DNA from: Prevotella sp.
GTDB lineage: Bacteria; Bacteroidota; Bacteroidia; Bacteroidales; Bacteroidaceae
Assembly: GCA_017623655.1 (NCBI GenBank)
Contig: JAGAON010000008.1
Coordinates: forward strand, 186,001-250,000
DNA: 64,000 nt
Direction of reading: 5' to 3'
Part shown: positions 50,852-58,857 of the stretch, piece by piece
Position numbering within the stretch: position 1 is the stretch's first letter
How the letters are laid out: each line of letters opens with the position of its first letter
Program-made: the position numbers and the translations under genes
Notes under the pieces: generated by a model
What the model saw: only the letters and a program-made list of their open reading frames with translations
Told to the model about the DNA's origin: nothing
The model's database searches: none

Positions 50852-52105
50852 ATGAAAGCAGAACTTATCTCAAAGGCTTATGAAGTAGCCAAAGAACGTT
50901 ATGCGGAAATCGGTGTCGATACCGAAGCCGTTTTGAAGCAATTGCAAGACTTCCACCTCTCGCTCCACTGCTGGCAGGCTGACGACGTGAAAGGTTTTGA
51001 GGTGCAGGCCGGCGCCATGTCCGGCGGCATCCAGTCCACAGGCGACTTCCCGGGAGCCGCACGCAACATAGACGAACTGCGTCAGGACATCCTGAAAGCA
51101 AAGAGCCTTATCCCGGGTAACCACCGTCTTAACCTCCATGAAATCTACGGTGACTTCAAGGGTAAGGTGGTTGACCGCGATGAAGTGACGGTAGAGTACT
51201 TCCAGTCTTGGATTGACTGGGCAAAGGAGAACAACACATTGCTCGACTTCAACTCATCAAGCTTCTCACATCCGAAATCCGGAAGCCTCTCACTCGCAAA
51301 CCCAGACGAGAGCATACGCAAGTTCTGGGTGGAGCATACAAAGCGCTGCCGTGACATTGCGAACGCCATGGGTGAGGCACAGAACGACCCATGTATCATG
51401 AACCTTTGGGTACATGACGGATGCAAGGACGTGTCTGTAAACCACGCTCTCTACCGCAACACGCTGAAAAAGTCTCTCGATGAAGTATTCGAGAAGAAGC
51501 AGCCAATGATGAAAGACTGCATCGAGGGCAAGGTATTCGGTATCGGCCTTGAGTCATTCACCGTCGGCTCACACGACTTCTACACGGCATACGCTGCACA
51601 GAACGACAAGCTTCTGACCATAGACACCGGCCACTACCACCCGACAGAGTCTCCTGCGGACAAGGTATCTGCCGTTCTTCCTTTCCTCAAAGAGTTGATG
51701 CTGCACGTATCACGCCCTGTACGCTGGGACTCAGACCACGTTACCATCATGGACGATCCTACACAGGAGCTGTTCTTTGAGATTGTACGTGCCGGCGCAC
51801 TCGACCGCGTTCACTACGGACTCGACTTCTTCGACGGCTCAATCAACCGCATCGGCGCTTACGTTATCGGTTCACGCGCAGCACAGAAGTGCATGCTCCG
51901 CGCTCTTCTTGAGCCACGTGAGGCCATCAGCAAGCTTGAGTTGGCTGGCGAAGGCTACAAGGTTCTCGCCATCATCGAGGAGCAGAAGGCAATGCCTTGG
52001 CAGGCAGTATATGACGAGTTCTGCGTCCGCAACAACGTACCGGTAGGTCAGGAGTTCATCGCTGACATCGACAAGTACGTGGCAGACGTTACATCCAAGC
52101 GTTAA
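50852..52105 (+). CDS. rhaA: L-rhamnose isomerase RhaA
   Basis: The 417-aa enzyme converts L-rhamnose to L-rhamnulose, using Mn2+/Zn2+. Family stretches are LSLHCWQADDVKGFEVQAG, SGGIQSTGDFPGAARN, LNLHEIYGDFKGK and IDTGHYHPTESPADK, holding the metal ligands; RPVRWDSDHVTIMDD is also conserved. The length is normal. It follows rhaB by 55 bp, and a strong hairpin lies 24 bp after its stop. Confidence 0.96.
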   Translation: MKAELISKAYEVAKERYAEIGVDTEAVLKQLQDFHLSLHCWQADDVKGFEVQAGAMSGGIQSTGDFPGAARNIDELRQDILKAKSLIPGNHRLNLHEIYGDFKGKVVDRDEVTVEYFQSWIDWAKENNTLLDFNSSSFSHPKSGSLSLANPDESIRKFWVEHTKRCRDIANAMGEAQNDPCIMNLWVHDGCKDVSVNHALYRNTLKKSLDEVFEKKQPMMKDCIEGKVFGIGLESFTVGSHDFYTAYAAQNDKLLTIDTGHYHPTESPADKVSAVLPFLKELMLHVSRPVRWDSDHVTIMDDPTQELFFEIVRAGALDRVHYGLDFFDGSINRIGAYVIGSRAAQKCMLRALLEPREAISKLELAGEGYKVLAIIEEQKAMPWQAVYDEFCVRNNVPVGQEFIADIDKYVADVTSKR

Positions 52106-52129
52106 TCTTACATCAAGTGAATACGAATG

Positions 52130-52163
52130 TTCTATATACTCCGGGTCTCCGGAGTATATAGAA
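52130..52163 (+). promoter_or_regulatory. Intra-operon hairpin between rhaA and rhaT
   Basis: TTCTATATACTCCGG at 52130-52144 is the exact reverse complement of 52149-52163, a 15-bp stem with a 4-nt loop and no following T-run. It may protect the 3' end of rhaB-rhaA mRNA and set different levels for enzyme and transporter genes. Confidence 0.7.
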
Positions 52164-52226
52164 CTTATGTTATTCTGGGCATTCTGCCAATAAGCCAGCA
52201 TGCCATAACACACCAACAAAAAGACA

Positions 52227-53261
52227 ATGGAAATCATTATCGGACTACTTATCATCGCCATCGGCGCATTCTGCCAATCCAGTTGCTATGTCCCCATCAA
52301 CAAGATAAAAAGCTGGTCTTGGGAAAGTTACTGGATTATCCAAGGCGTTTTCGCATGGCTTATCTTCCCGCTGTCAGGTGCCATGCTCGCAATACCGGAG
52401 GGCGAATCACTCTGCGGGCTATATGCCGGCGCCAATTCATTCAACGTACTCATGACATTATTCTTCGGAGTACTGTGGGGAGTAGGCGGTTTGACGTTCG
52501 GCCTGTCCATGCGTTACCTCGGTGTCGCACTCGGACAGTCAATAGCCCTCGGCACCTGCGCAGGCTTGGGAACCATCATGGGGCCGGTTCTGCTCAACGT
52601 ATTCTTCCCTGAGCAGAACGCACTCGAAAGACTTACAGCCGCAGTCATCATCGGCGTCATAGTCACCCTCATCGGCATTGCCATCATCGGCGTGGCGGGC
52701 TCAATGAAGAGTGCTTCCCTGTCAGAGGAAGAAAAGAAAGAGGCAGTGAAAGACTTTAACTTCCCCAAAGGCCTTGCCATTGCACTGCTTGCCGGCTTTA
52801 TGAGCGGCTGTTTCAACGTAGGCCTCGCCTTCGGAGAAGACATCAACTTTGCCGACACTGACCCGATGTTCAAGGCTCTGCCGGCCATACTGCTTGTAAC
52901 GCTCGGCGGTTTCGTGACAAACGCCATCTATTGCTTCTACCAGAACCAAAAGAACAAGACATGGGGTGACTACGCCAACGGCAGCGTATGGGGCAACAAC
53001 CTCATCTTCTGCGCCCTCGCCGGAGGACTATGGTACAGCCAGTTCTTCGGATTGTCCTTGGGACAAGGCTTCCTTCAAAGCTCACCCGACCTGCTGACAT
53101 TCTCCTTCTGCATCCTCATGGCACTCAACGTCACATTCTCAAACGTATGGGGCATACTGTTAAAGGAGTGGAAAGGCTGCTCAAAGAGCACCATCATAGT
53201 ACTCGTAGTGGGACTAATAGTACTCATCGTGTCAAGTTTCCTGCCACAACTGATAGGCTAA
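52227..53261 (+). CDS. rhaT: L-rhamnose/H+ symporter RhaT
   Basis: The 344-aa protein has ten membrane helices and matches RhaT: GAFCQSSCYVPINKIKSWSWE at the N-terminus is a family signature, with WGVGGLTFGLSMRYLGVALGQSIALG later. It imports L-rhamnose with a proton. The order isomerase-transporter-aldolase is typical of Bacteroidales rha operons. It starts 121 bp after rhaA, beyond the hairpin at 52130, and ends 42 bp before rhaD. Confidence 0.95.
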   Translation: MEIIIGLLIIAIGAFCQSSCYVPINKIKSWSWESYWIIQGVFAWLIFPLSGAMLAIPEGESLCGLYAGANSFNVLMTLFFGVLWGVGGLTFGLSMRYLGVALGQSIALGTCAGLGTIMGPVLLNVFFPEQNALERLTAAVIIGVIVTLIGIAIIGVAGSMKSASLSEEEKKEAVKDFNFPKGLAIALLAGFMSGCFNVGLAFGEDINFADTDPMFKALPAILLVTLGGFVTNAIYCFYQNQKNKTWGDYANGSVWGNNLIFCALAGGLWYSQFFGLSLGQGFLQSSPDLLTFSFCILMALNVTFSNVWGILLKEWKGCSKSTIIVLVVGLIVLIVSSFLPQLIG

Positions 53262-53303
53262 TCACTTAACAACAACATTCAACAAACAATAAAAACAAAC
53301 ATC

Positions 53304-54125
53304 ATGAAAAGTATATTGGAAGGCCGTCCCGGATTAGAGGCCGTTGTAAACCAGATAGCAGAAGTCACCGGTTACCTTTGGCAAAAGGGCTGGGCAGAGC
53401 GTAATGGCGGCAACATCACCGTCAATGTAACCGAGTTCATGGACGACGAATGCAAGGCCATGCCCGCAATAGCACCCGTGAAACAGATAGGAATGACACT
53501 GCCGCAACTTAAAGGAAAGTACTTCTACTGCAAGGGCACAGGCAAACGTATGCGCGACCTCGCACGTTGGCCAATGCAGAACGGCTCCATCGTGCGTATC
53601 TGCGACGACTGCGCAAGCTACGAAATCATTGCCGACGAACCGGTAATGCCCACATCCGAACTGCCGACACACCTCGCCTTGCAGAACTATCTGCTCGAAA
53701 CCGGCTCATGCTACAAAGCCACCCTGCACACACACCCGATAGAACTCGTTGCCATGTCACACATACAACGCTTCCTCCGCGGTGACGAAATGACACGCGT
53801 GCTGTGGTCCATGATACCGGAAACCCTCGCCTTCGCTCCCCTCGGCATAGGCATCGTGCCTTACGGCCTGCCCTCATCCGTAGAGCTGGCGAAAGACACT
53901 CTGGAACAGATCAAGAAGCACGACGTAGTATTGTGGGAGAAACACGGCACCGTAGCGGTAGGTCAGGACATCATGGACGCCTTCGACCAGACCGACGTCC
54001 TATGCAAGGCCGCAAACATATATATGTGCGCCAAGAACATGGGCAGCGAGCCTGACGGCATGACACCGGAAGCGATGAAGGAAGTGCAGGACGTCTTCAA
54101 CCTGCCGAAGACACGTCCATGCTAA
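53304..54125 (+). CDS. rhaD: Rhamnulose-1-phosphate aldolase RhaD
   Basis: The 273-aa zinc class II aldolase cleaves L-rhamnulose-1-phosphate to dihydroxyacetone phosphate and L-lactaldehyde. Recognisable stretches are WAERNGGNITVNV, LPTHLALQNYLLETGS, LHTHPIELVAMSH (zinc ligands) and LWEKHGTVAVGQDIMDAFDQ. The length is standard. It ends the operon; a terminator-type hairpin follows at 54198. Confidence 0.96.
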   Translation: MKSILEGRPGLEAVVNQIAEVTGYLWQKGWAERNGGNITVNVTEFMDDECKAMPAIAPVKQIGMTLPQLKGKYFYCKGTGKRMRDLARWPMQNGSIVRICDDCASYEIIADEPVMPTSELPTHLALQNYLLETGSCYKATLHTHPIELVAMSHIQRFLRGDEMTRVLWSMIPETLAFAPLGIGIVPYGLPSSVELAKDTLEQIKKHDVVLWEKHGTVAVGQDIMDAFDQTDVLCKAANIYMCAKNMGSEPDGMTPEAMKEVQDVFNLPKTRPC

Positions 54126-54197
54126 AAAGTTTTTATTAACACCAGCAGCCAAACTCCGTACAGAGTTTTTATACACAGCAGTAATACATTTCACAAG

Positions 54198-54240
54198 CAC
54201 CTATACATCCATTATTGAATGTATAGGTGTTTATATTATA
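54198..54240 (+). terminator. Terminator after rhaD
   Basis: CACCTATACAT at 54198-54208 is the exact reverse complement of 54219-54229, followed by TTTATATTATAT. It is an 11-bp stem with a 10-nt loop. Confidence 0.75.
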
Positions 54241-54511
54241 TAGAATGTGTATTTAGCCTCATCAATATCAAATGCTATGCAAAGATAATAAACGAATCAA
54301 ATAAATACAATATTTATCTGTATAGAGATATGTATAGCGGCATGAAATCTGGCACACCGTCATATTTTCGTCATTGCCATGAAAAAACAAAAACATCCTA
54401 ATATAAAATATTTTCATCCATTGCACATGGTGAAAAATCATAGATTTTTATTAAGATAATCTAATACGAACTGCAAAACATAGCATTCCTCTGCTATTTC
54501 TTGCAGAAAAA
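54241..54511. other. AT-rich 270-bp spacer before the Abi promoter
   Basis: No ORF with a recognisable product; a 60-codon frame at 54219-54401 overlaps the rhaD terminator and looks random. The base composition drops sharply here compared with the rhamnose operon, marking the left edge of the AT-rich island. Confidence 0.6.
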
Positions 54512-54543
54512 CTTGCCAGATTGAAATAAAAACGTTACCTTTG
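54512..54543 (+). promoter_or_regulatory. Promoter upstream of the putative RNA and Abi gene
   Basis: CTTG at 54512-54515, a 20-nt spacer and TACCTTTG at 54536-54543. The expected start is about 54549, i.e. immediately before the structured segment at 54554-54598 and about 70 nt before the Abi ATG. Confidence 0.7.
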
Positions 54544-54548
54544 CAGCA

Positions 54549-54612
54549 ACAAATTCCGCCACGCTTCTTTGCTTTTCGCAATGCGTACCAGGGCGGAACT
54601 TTTGCTTTTTAT
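54549..54612 (+). ncRNA. Putative small structured RNA / terminator-like element before abi
   Basis: TTCCGCC (54554-54560) pairs with GGCGGAA (54592-54598). The stem continues as ACGC (54561-54564) with GCGT (54583-54586), leaving a 5-nt bulge, and is capped by TTGC-ttttc-GCAA at 54569-54581. CTTTTGCTTTTT follows, a terminator-like T-rich tract ending 6 nt before the Abi ATG. It could be a short non-coding RNA, a read-through attenuator of abi, or both. Confidence 0.5.
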
Positions 54613-54617
54613 ACACT

Positions 54618-55511
54618 ATGTATTACACAAAACAACCGTTGGATTTTCCCAAAATTCTTCAAATGCTGAAAGGGCGGGGGCTAATTATTAAAAATGGAAA
54701 TGAAGCCCTACACCAATTAAAAATCATAAGCTACTTCCGTTTGGCTAATTATATGCGTCCGATGGAAGCTGATAAAGCCTCTCACATATTTAAGCCCAAA
54801 AGTTTATTTGAAAATGCCATTGATTTATACTATTTTGACAAACAGCTTAGAATATTGTTATTTACCGCAGTTCAAAGTGTTGAAATAGCATTACGTTCCA
54901 AAGTCATACACCATTTGTCAATGAAATATGGCGCATTTTGGTTTATGGACGAACATTTATCGAATAATCAGACATTGTTTAATGAAAATTTATCTCATAT
55001 CGGTAAAGAGATAAAAAGATCAAAAGAAGATTTTATAAGTGAACATTTCGCAAAATATACAGCACCACAATTCCCACCGGTATGGAAAACTTTAGAAGTT
55101 GTATCTTTCGGCACCCTCTCCAAACTATTTGAGAATTTCAGAGATAAACATATAAAAAAGATTATATCACAAGAGTTTAACCTGCCACAACATTTATATT
55201 TGGAAAGCTGGATTAAATGTATTGCCGTTTTGCGAAATTGCATTGCACACCATTCTCGTATTTGGAATCGTAAGTTCCCACTAAAACCACAATTACCACA
55301 GAAACTAAACGGTATATGGGTCGAATGTTCTGGCATAGAACGAACCAAATTGTATGCCCAACTATGCTGTCTGGCCTATCTTCATGATCAAATTCATCCC
55401 AACAATGATTTCAAACAGCAACTAAAATCATTATTACAGTCTCACCCCAATGTTGATGTCACTGCGATGGGATTTCCTGCTGACTGGGAAAACGAGCCTC
55501 TATGGAAGTAG
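54618..55511 (+). CDS. AbiF/AbiD-like abortive infection protein with HEPN motif
   Basis: The 297-aa protein matches the Abi_2 family (Lactococcus AbiD/AbiF): N-terminal YTKQPLDFPKILQMLKGRGL, the conserved YFRLANYMRPM, then IDLYYFDKQLRILLFTAVQSVEIALRSKVIHHL. The C-terminal half has the HEPN RNase signature R-x4-H in RNCIAHHSRIWNRKF. Such proteins defend against phage or stop growth on infection, probably by RNA cleavage. The gene is AT-rich, lies behind its own promoter and a compact structured RNA, and is flanked by AT-rich DNA, so it is probably acquired. Part of the 3' side converges with the RDD cluster. Confidence 0.85.
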   Translation: MYYTKQPLDFPKILQMLKGRGLIIKNGNEALHQLKIISYFRLANYMRPMEADKASHIFKPKSLFENAIDLYYFDKQLRILLFTAVQSVEIALRSKVIHHLSMKYGAFWFMDEHLSNNQTLFNENLSHIGKEIKRSKEDFISEHFAKYTAPQFPPVWKTLEVVSFGTLSKLFENFRDKHIKKIISQEFNLPQHLYLESWIKCIAVLRNCIAHHSRIWNRKFPLKPQLPQKLNGIWVECSGIERTKLYAQLCCLAYLHDQIHPNNDFKQQLKSLLQSHPNVDVTAMGFPADWENEPLWK

Positions 55512-55640
55512 TTAAATAAAAAAGATTGGTCACACCATCATGCGTTGTCACTGTCATAAGGAATGCCAAACACATTCTGTAAGCGACTCGTACCCTTCAC
55601 AGCAGAGAAAGAAATATTAGAGAAAAGTCCATTGATTAAT

Positions 55641-56459
55641 TTACAATTTCCTTTTACTATTTTTATGTCTAACAACTATATATAATAAGAGACCTACAAT
55701 GAGTACCAAATAAGAATATGAAGTTTTTCTAAACTCATTTTCCTCACTATTTGTAAGAGGAATCTTTTGGTTGTCGTATATTTCTTTAGTTGAGAAAATA
55801 TGCTTGTCCTTAAATCTGAGAGAGTTTACGACAGAATTTTCCACATCTTTCCATTTGTCTCCCTCTTTAATTCTATAAGACAGGTTTATTACAATTTCTT
55901 CTTCTTTGTTAAATATTTCATATAAAGAGCAATGCACAGATGGAGCACTATTGAAGCCTGAACGAATATACTCTATTTTTGTTGCAGGAAAACCATTTAT
56001 TGAGACAACACCATAATCAATTACCTTTTCAACACTCATTCCTTGAGTTGTCAGCCCTGAGTCTAATTGGTTAATAGCAGATTTGAAATACGAATCATCT
56101 ACATCTATCTCTTGCCCATACTCAGGTAACTCAGAATCTTTATAATAGTCGATGACTATTCTAGAATATTGTTCAAAAGCAGATTTATCATGTTTGTTAA
56201 GACCTTTTTGTTGAAAAACGAAATGTTTTTCTGATGTTGTAGATTCAACAAAAATTTCTCCATTGTTCTTAACAAACGTATTGATATACTCAATATTGCT
56301 TTTTCTACTATACTGAGACTCTTTCTGTATCTCATAGGTAGTAGGAATTGTTATACTTAATTTGCCCTCTATGTCATATTCGTTACTTTCTTGTGCTAAT
56401 AGTAGTGAACAATTAAATACGAAGAAAAAAGTAAATAATAATAATAATTTATTTTTCAT
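55641..56459 (-). CDS. Secreted/membrane-anchored protein of the RDD cluster, unknown function
   Basis: The 272-aa protein has a signal peptide (MKNKLLLLFTFFFVFNCSLLLAQ), a mixed alpha/beta extracytoplasmic domain and a C-terminal membrane helix (YSYLVLIVGLLLYIVV) followed by RHKNSKRKL. The domain, with DIEGKLSITIPTTYEI and INGFPATKIEYI, resembles DcrB/PsbP-like or DUF1795-type folds, but I am not sure of the family. The start at 56459 is chosen for its signal peptide; the frame is open to 56489. It lies 4 bp after the RDD gene and is the last gene of the cluster. Confidence 0.65.
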   Translation of the reverse strand: MKNKLLLLFTFFFVFNCSLLLAQESNEYDIEGKLSITIPTTYEIQKESQYSRKSNIEYINTFVKNNGEIFVESTTSEKHFVFQQKGLNKHDKSAFEQYSRIVIDYYKDSELPEYGQEIDVDDSYFKSAINQLDSGLTTQGMSVEKVIDYGVVSINGFPATKIEYIRSGFNSAPSVHCSLYEIFNKEEEIVINLSYRIKEGDKWKDVENSVVNSLRFKDKHIFSTKEIYDNQKIPLTNSEENEFRKTSYSYLVLIVGLLLYIVVRHKNSKRKL

Positions 56460-56463
56460 AAAC

Positions 56464-58854
56464 TTATTTGTTTGTATTGTCAGCATCAAGCCATTCTGAC
56501 CATCGCTTAAAGTACATTGTTAACTTTATTAACAAAATAATTGCAACAGCATAAATTAATCCATATAGGCATAATGGCGTAGCTATACATATAATGACTG
56601 GATATAGCACAAAGGATAAAAACAGACGCCGACTTTTTTCCTTTGCGAATTTATCATATACAAATTGTTTCATCCATTGAGGCACGGCATAATCTACAGA
56701 GTAAGGAGCTCTTGCTTTGTAAAATAACCAAGAAATAGCAAGAGCATTCGTAAACATAGAAATAGTAAGCATTGATGTAATTCCAGGATTAACCGCTGGA
56801 TATGTCATATACTCTGCTTTTATACAAAAGCATATGCCAATCATACTAAGAATTAGCAACAAGATATTAAACATTGCTAGTTTCTTTGCACTTGAATTCT
56901 TTATCGTTTTTCGTCCTAAATAAATTACAGAAATTATGAAAGAGATTAGTAGAAAACTTACCAATGGTATCATAACGTAATCCTTCCAACCTGTCTTAAT
57001 TTTATATTTGGGACTTAAATCAAGATTGGAACAATAGCCATATGACAACTGAAATAAGTCATGTGTAGACTTGGTTTCCAATATATACATTCTTTTGTTT
57101 GCACAAAATACAACTCTTCGCATAGGAATTTCATCATGTGTGTCATAGACAATAGCGCGATGCCCTTTTATGGAATCCTCTTCATAAGTAAGGCCATAGG
57201 TATTTTCCAACTGTCCTACAACATTGTCAAGCAATTTCTTATATACATCTTCATCCTTAGAGAAAACAGAGAAAAACTCTTCAATATCATATGTACTAAA
57301 GCATCTTGAATAATTATATCTTTGATATACAGGTTCATAATATGGCTCGTATCCAACTTTTCTCTTGTAGCCAGTGAACTCACGTTGTAAATCCCCCCAA
57401 TAATCTCGATATACTCGATATTGTGGTACATTATAATAATATTCACTTCTGTATGTGTTATATCCAACTACATATGATCTTGTTCCATAAATTTCATATG
57501 AAGAGATTTTGTCACCTACTGGAATTGGTCCTAAGTCCTTTTTTAACCAATCTGCACCAGTACTGTCTGTTCCTAACTTTGTGCCATTTGTAGTTGTCAC
57601 TCTTTCTTTATCATAATAGGTCTCACCATCCTGCCCACGAATAGTAGCTATACGCTCACTGTTCTTGGTATAACACTGTCCGTTCTGTGGCCTAGTTCTC
57701 ATAATATATTCGCCATCAGCAGCATAGCCAAAGACCAAATCAAGGGCTCTAATGCCATACAGATAATCGATATATGTATAGACACAACCAACAGAGCAAA
57801 GAGACAAAATTATTATACTTATTAATTTTACTCTACTCCTTTTGCTTTTAGCAGATAAAAGGTTAGGGGAAACATCTTTTGTAGTAATGTCATTATTCTC
57901 TACGGTTGCCTTTTCATCAGTATTTAGAAGGCTGTTATCGTCACTAAATTCTCCTTCTATCTCAACTTTTGATTCTGGTTTGTCACTTTCATCTGCCGTG
58001 ACTAAATTTGAATACATTGCACCATCATCATTCACTTTATTATTATCTATGATTTCGTAAGTGTTACTTTTTGAATCGCTGTCGTTATTCGGAATTATTT
58101 TCTCCTCCATTGATAATAAGTTTTGGGGCATATAACGAGACGTATCCGTAGGTACTACATCACGATATTCCTTTTCAATAATGTTTTGGTCTATAACCTT
58201 TAATGTTTCATGTGGGATTGCACTGCTATCCTTCCTCTGCAATGTTAATTTAGACAATTTGTCTAATAGATTTTTTTTCTTAGAAAACACAGATGCGTCA
58301 AATATCAAGAAGAAAAATAGAATTGCATCTATATAACTTATCCCTAAAACGAATCTTATACCAACAGCCAAAAGCAAAATGCTGGCAAAAATAATATTTC
58401 TTTTCCAGATAGTTGATTTGTCAGCTTCGTTTCCTTCTTCATCATATAATTTGTATTTGAACAAAGCTTTTCCTAATGGTGCCTTAAATAGCAACTCGCT
58501 GGCTAAGAAATATATGAAATTTATAAAAATAAAAGTCAATGTAAATGTCAAGTCAAGACTCATCGTATTAGATGTCAGGTACTCAGAGTCTTGTAGTTCT
58601 CTATACTTGTAGTATTCACTTACGCCACTAGCAGAATTAACGTCATTTCTATATTTACGTGCTTGACTACCGGCATCTATATATTGATAATCTGATGTCG
58701 GAACAGTTAGCGTATAAATAAATTTTCCGGCCTCACCTGGAAAGGTAAAAGGCGTATAGACAACAAACGTCATAAATAGGGAATATATGATGACAATTAA
58801 AGTCTTGTCAATGGCACTCCCGATGAAACGCTTAAACAATTCCATATTTTTCAT
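56464..58854 (-). CDS. RDD-domain membrane protein with large tyrosine-rich middle domain
   Basis: The 796-aa protein starts with an RDD domain: FKRFIGSAIDKTLIVIIYS, then ELLFKAPLGKALFKYKLYDEEG and a further helix. After a charged, low-complexity stretch (about 230-335) comes a membrane helix (about 345-365). The domain at about 380-640 is rich in tyrosine (NVPQYRVYRDYWGDL, YEPYYEPVYQRYNYSRC). About four C-terminal helices follow and the end is WSEWLDADNTNK. RDD proteins are often transporters or membrane scaffolds; nothing here fixes a role. The start may be Met1 or Met4. It lies 3 bp after the WG-repeat gene stop. It is AT-rich like its neighbours. Confidence 0.7.
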   Translation of the reverse strand: MKNMELFKRFIGSAIDKTLIVIIYSLFMTFVVYTPFTFPGEAGKFIYTLTVPTSDYQYIDAGSQARKYRNDVNSASGVSEYYKYRELQDSEYLTSNTMSLDLTFTLTFIFINFIYFLASELLFKAPLGKALFKYKLYDEEGNEADKSTIWKRNIIFASILLLAVGIRFVLGISYIDAILFFFLIFDASVFSKKKNLLDKLSKLTLQRKDSSAIPHETLKVIDQNIIEKEYRDVVPTDTSRYMPQNLLSMEEKIIPNNDSDSKSNTYEIIDNNKVNDDGAMYSNLVTADESDKPESKVEIEGEFSDDNSLLNTDEKATVENNDITTKDVSPNLLSAKSKRSRVKLISIIILSLCSVGCVYTYIDYLYGIRALDLVFGYAADGEYIMRTRPQNGQCYTKNSERIATIRGQDGETYYDKERVTTTNGTKLGTDSTGADWLKKDLGPIPVGDKISSYEIYGTRSYVVGYNTYRSEYYYNVPQYRVYRDYWGDLQREFTGYKRKVGYEPYYEPVYQRYNYSRCFSTYDIEEFFSVFSKDEDVYKKLLDNVVGQLENTYGLTYEEDSIKGHRAIVYDTHDEIPMRRVVFCANKRMYILETKSTHDLFQLSYGYCSNLDLSPKYKIKTGWKDYVMIPLVSFLLISFIISVIYLGRKTIKNSSAKKLAMFNILLLILSMIGICFCIKAEYMTYPAVNPGITSMLTISMFTNALAISWLFYKARAPYSVDYAVPQWMKQFVYDKFAKEKSRRLFLSFVLYPVIICIATPLCLYGLIYAVAIILLIKLTMYFKRWSEWLDADNTNK

Positions 58855-58857
58855 GGC

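Noticed and set aside
54219..54401. 60-codon frame before the Abi gene
   Set aside because: It overlaps the rhaD terminator, is rich in Ile/Tyr/Asn as random AT-rich DNA would give, and shows no family similarity.
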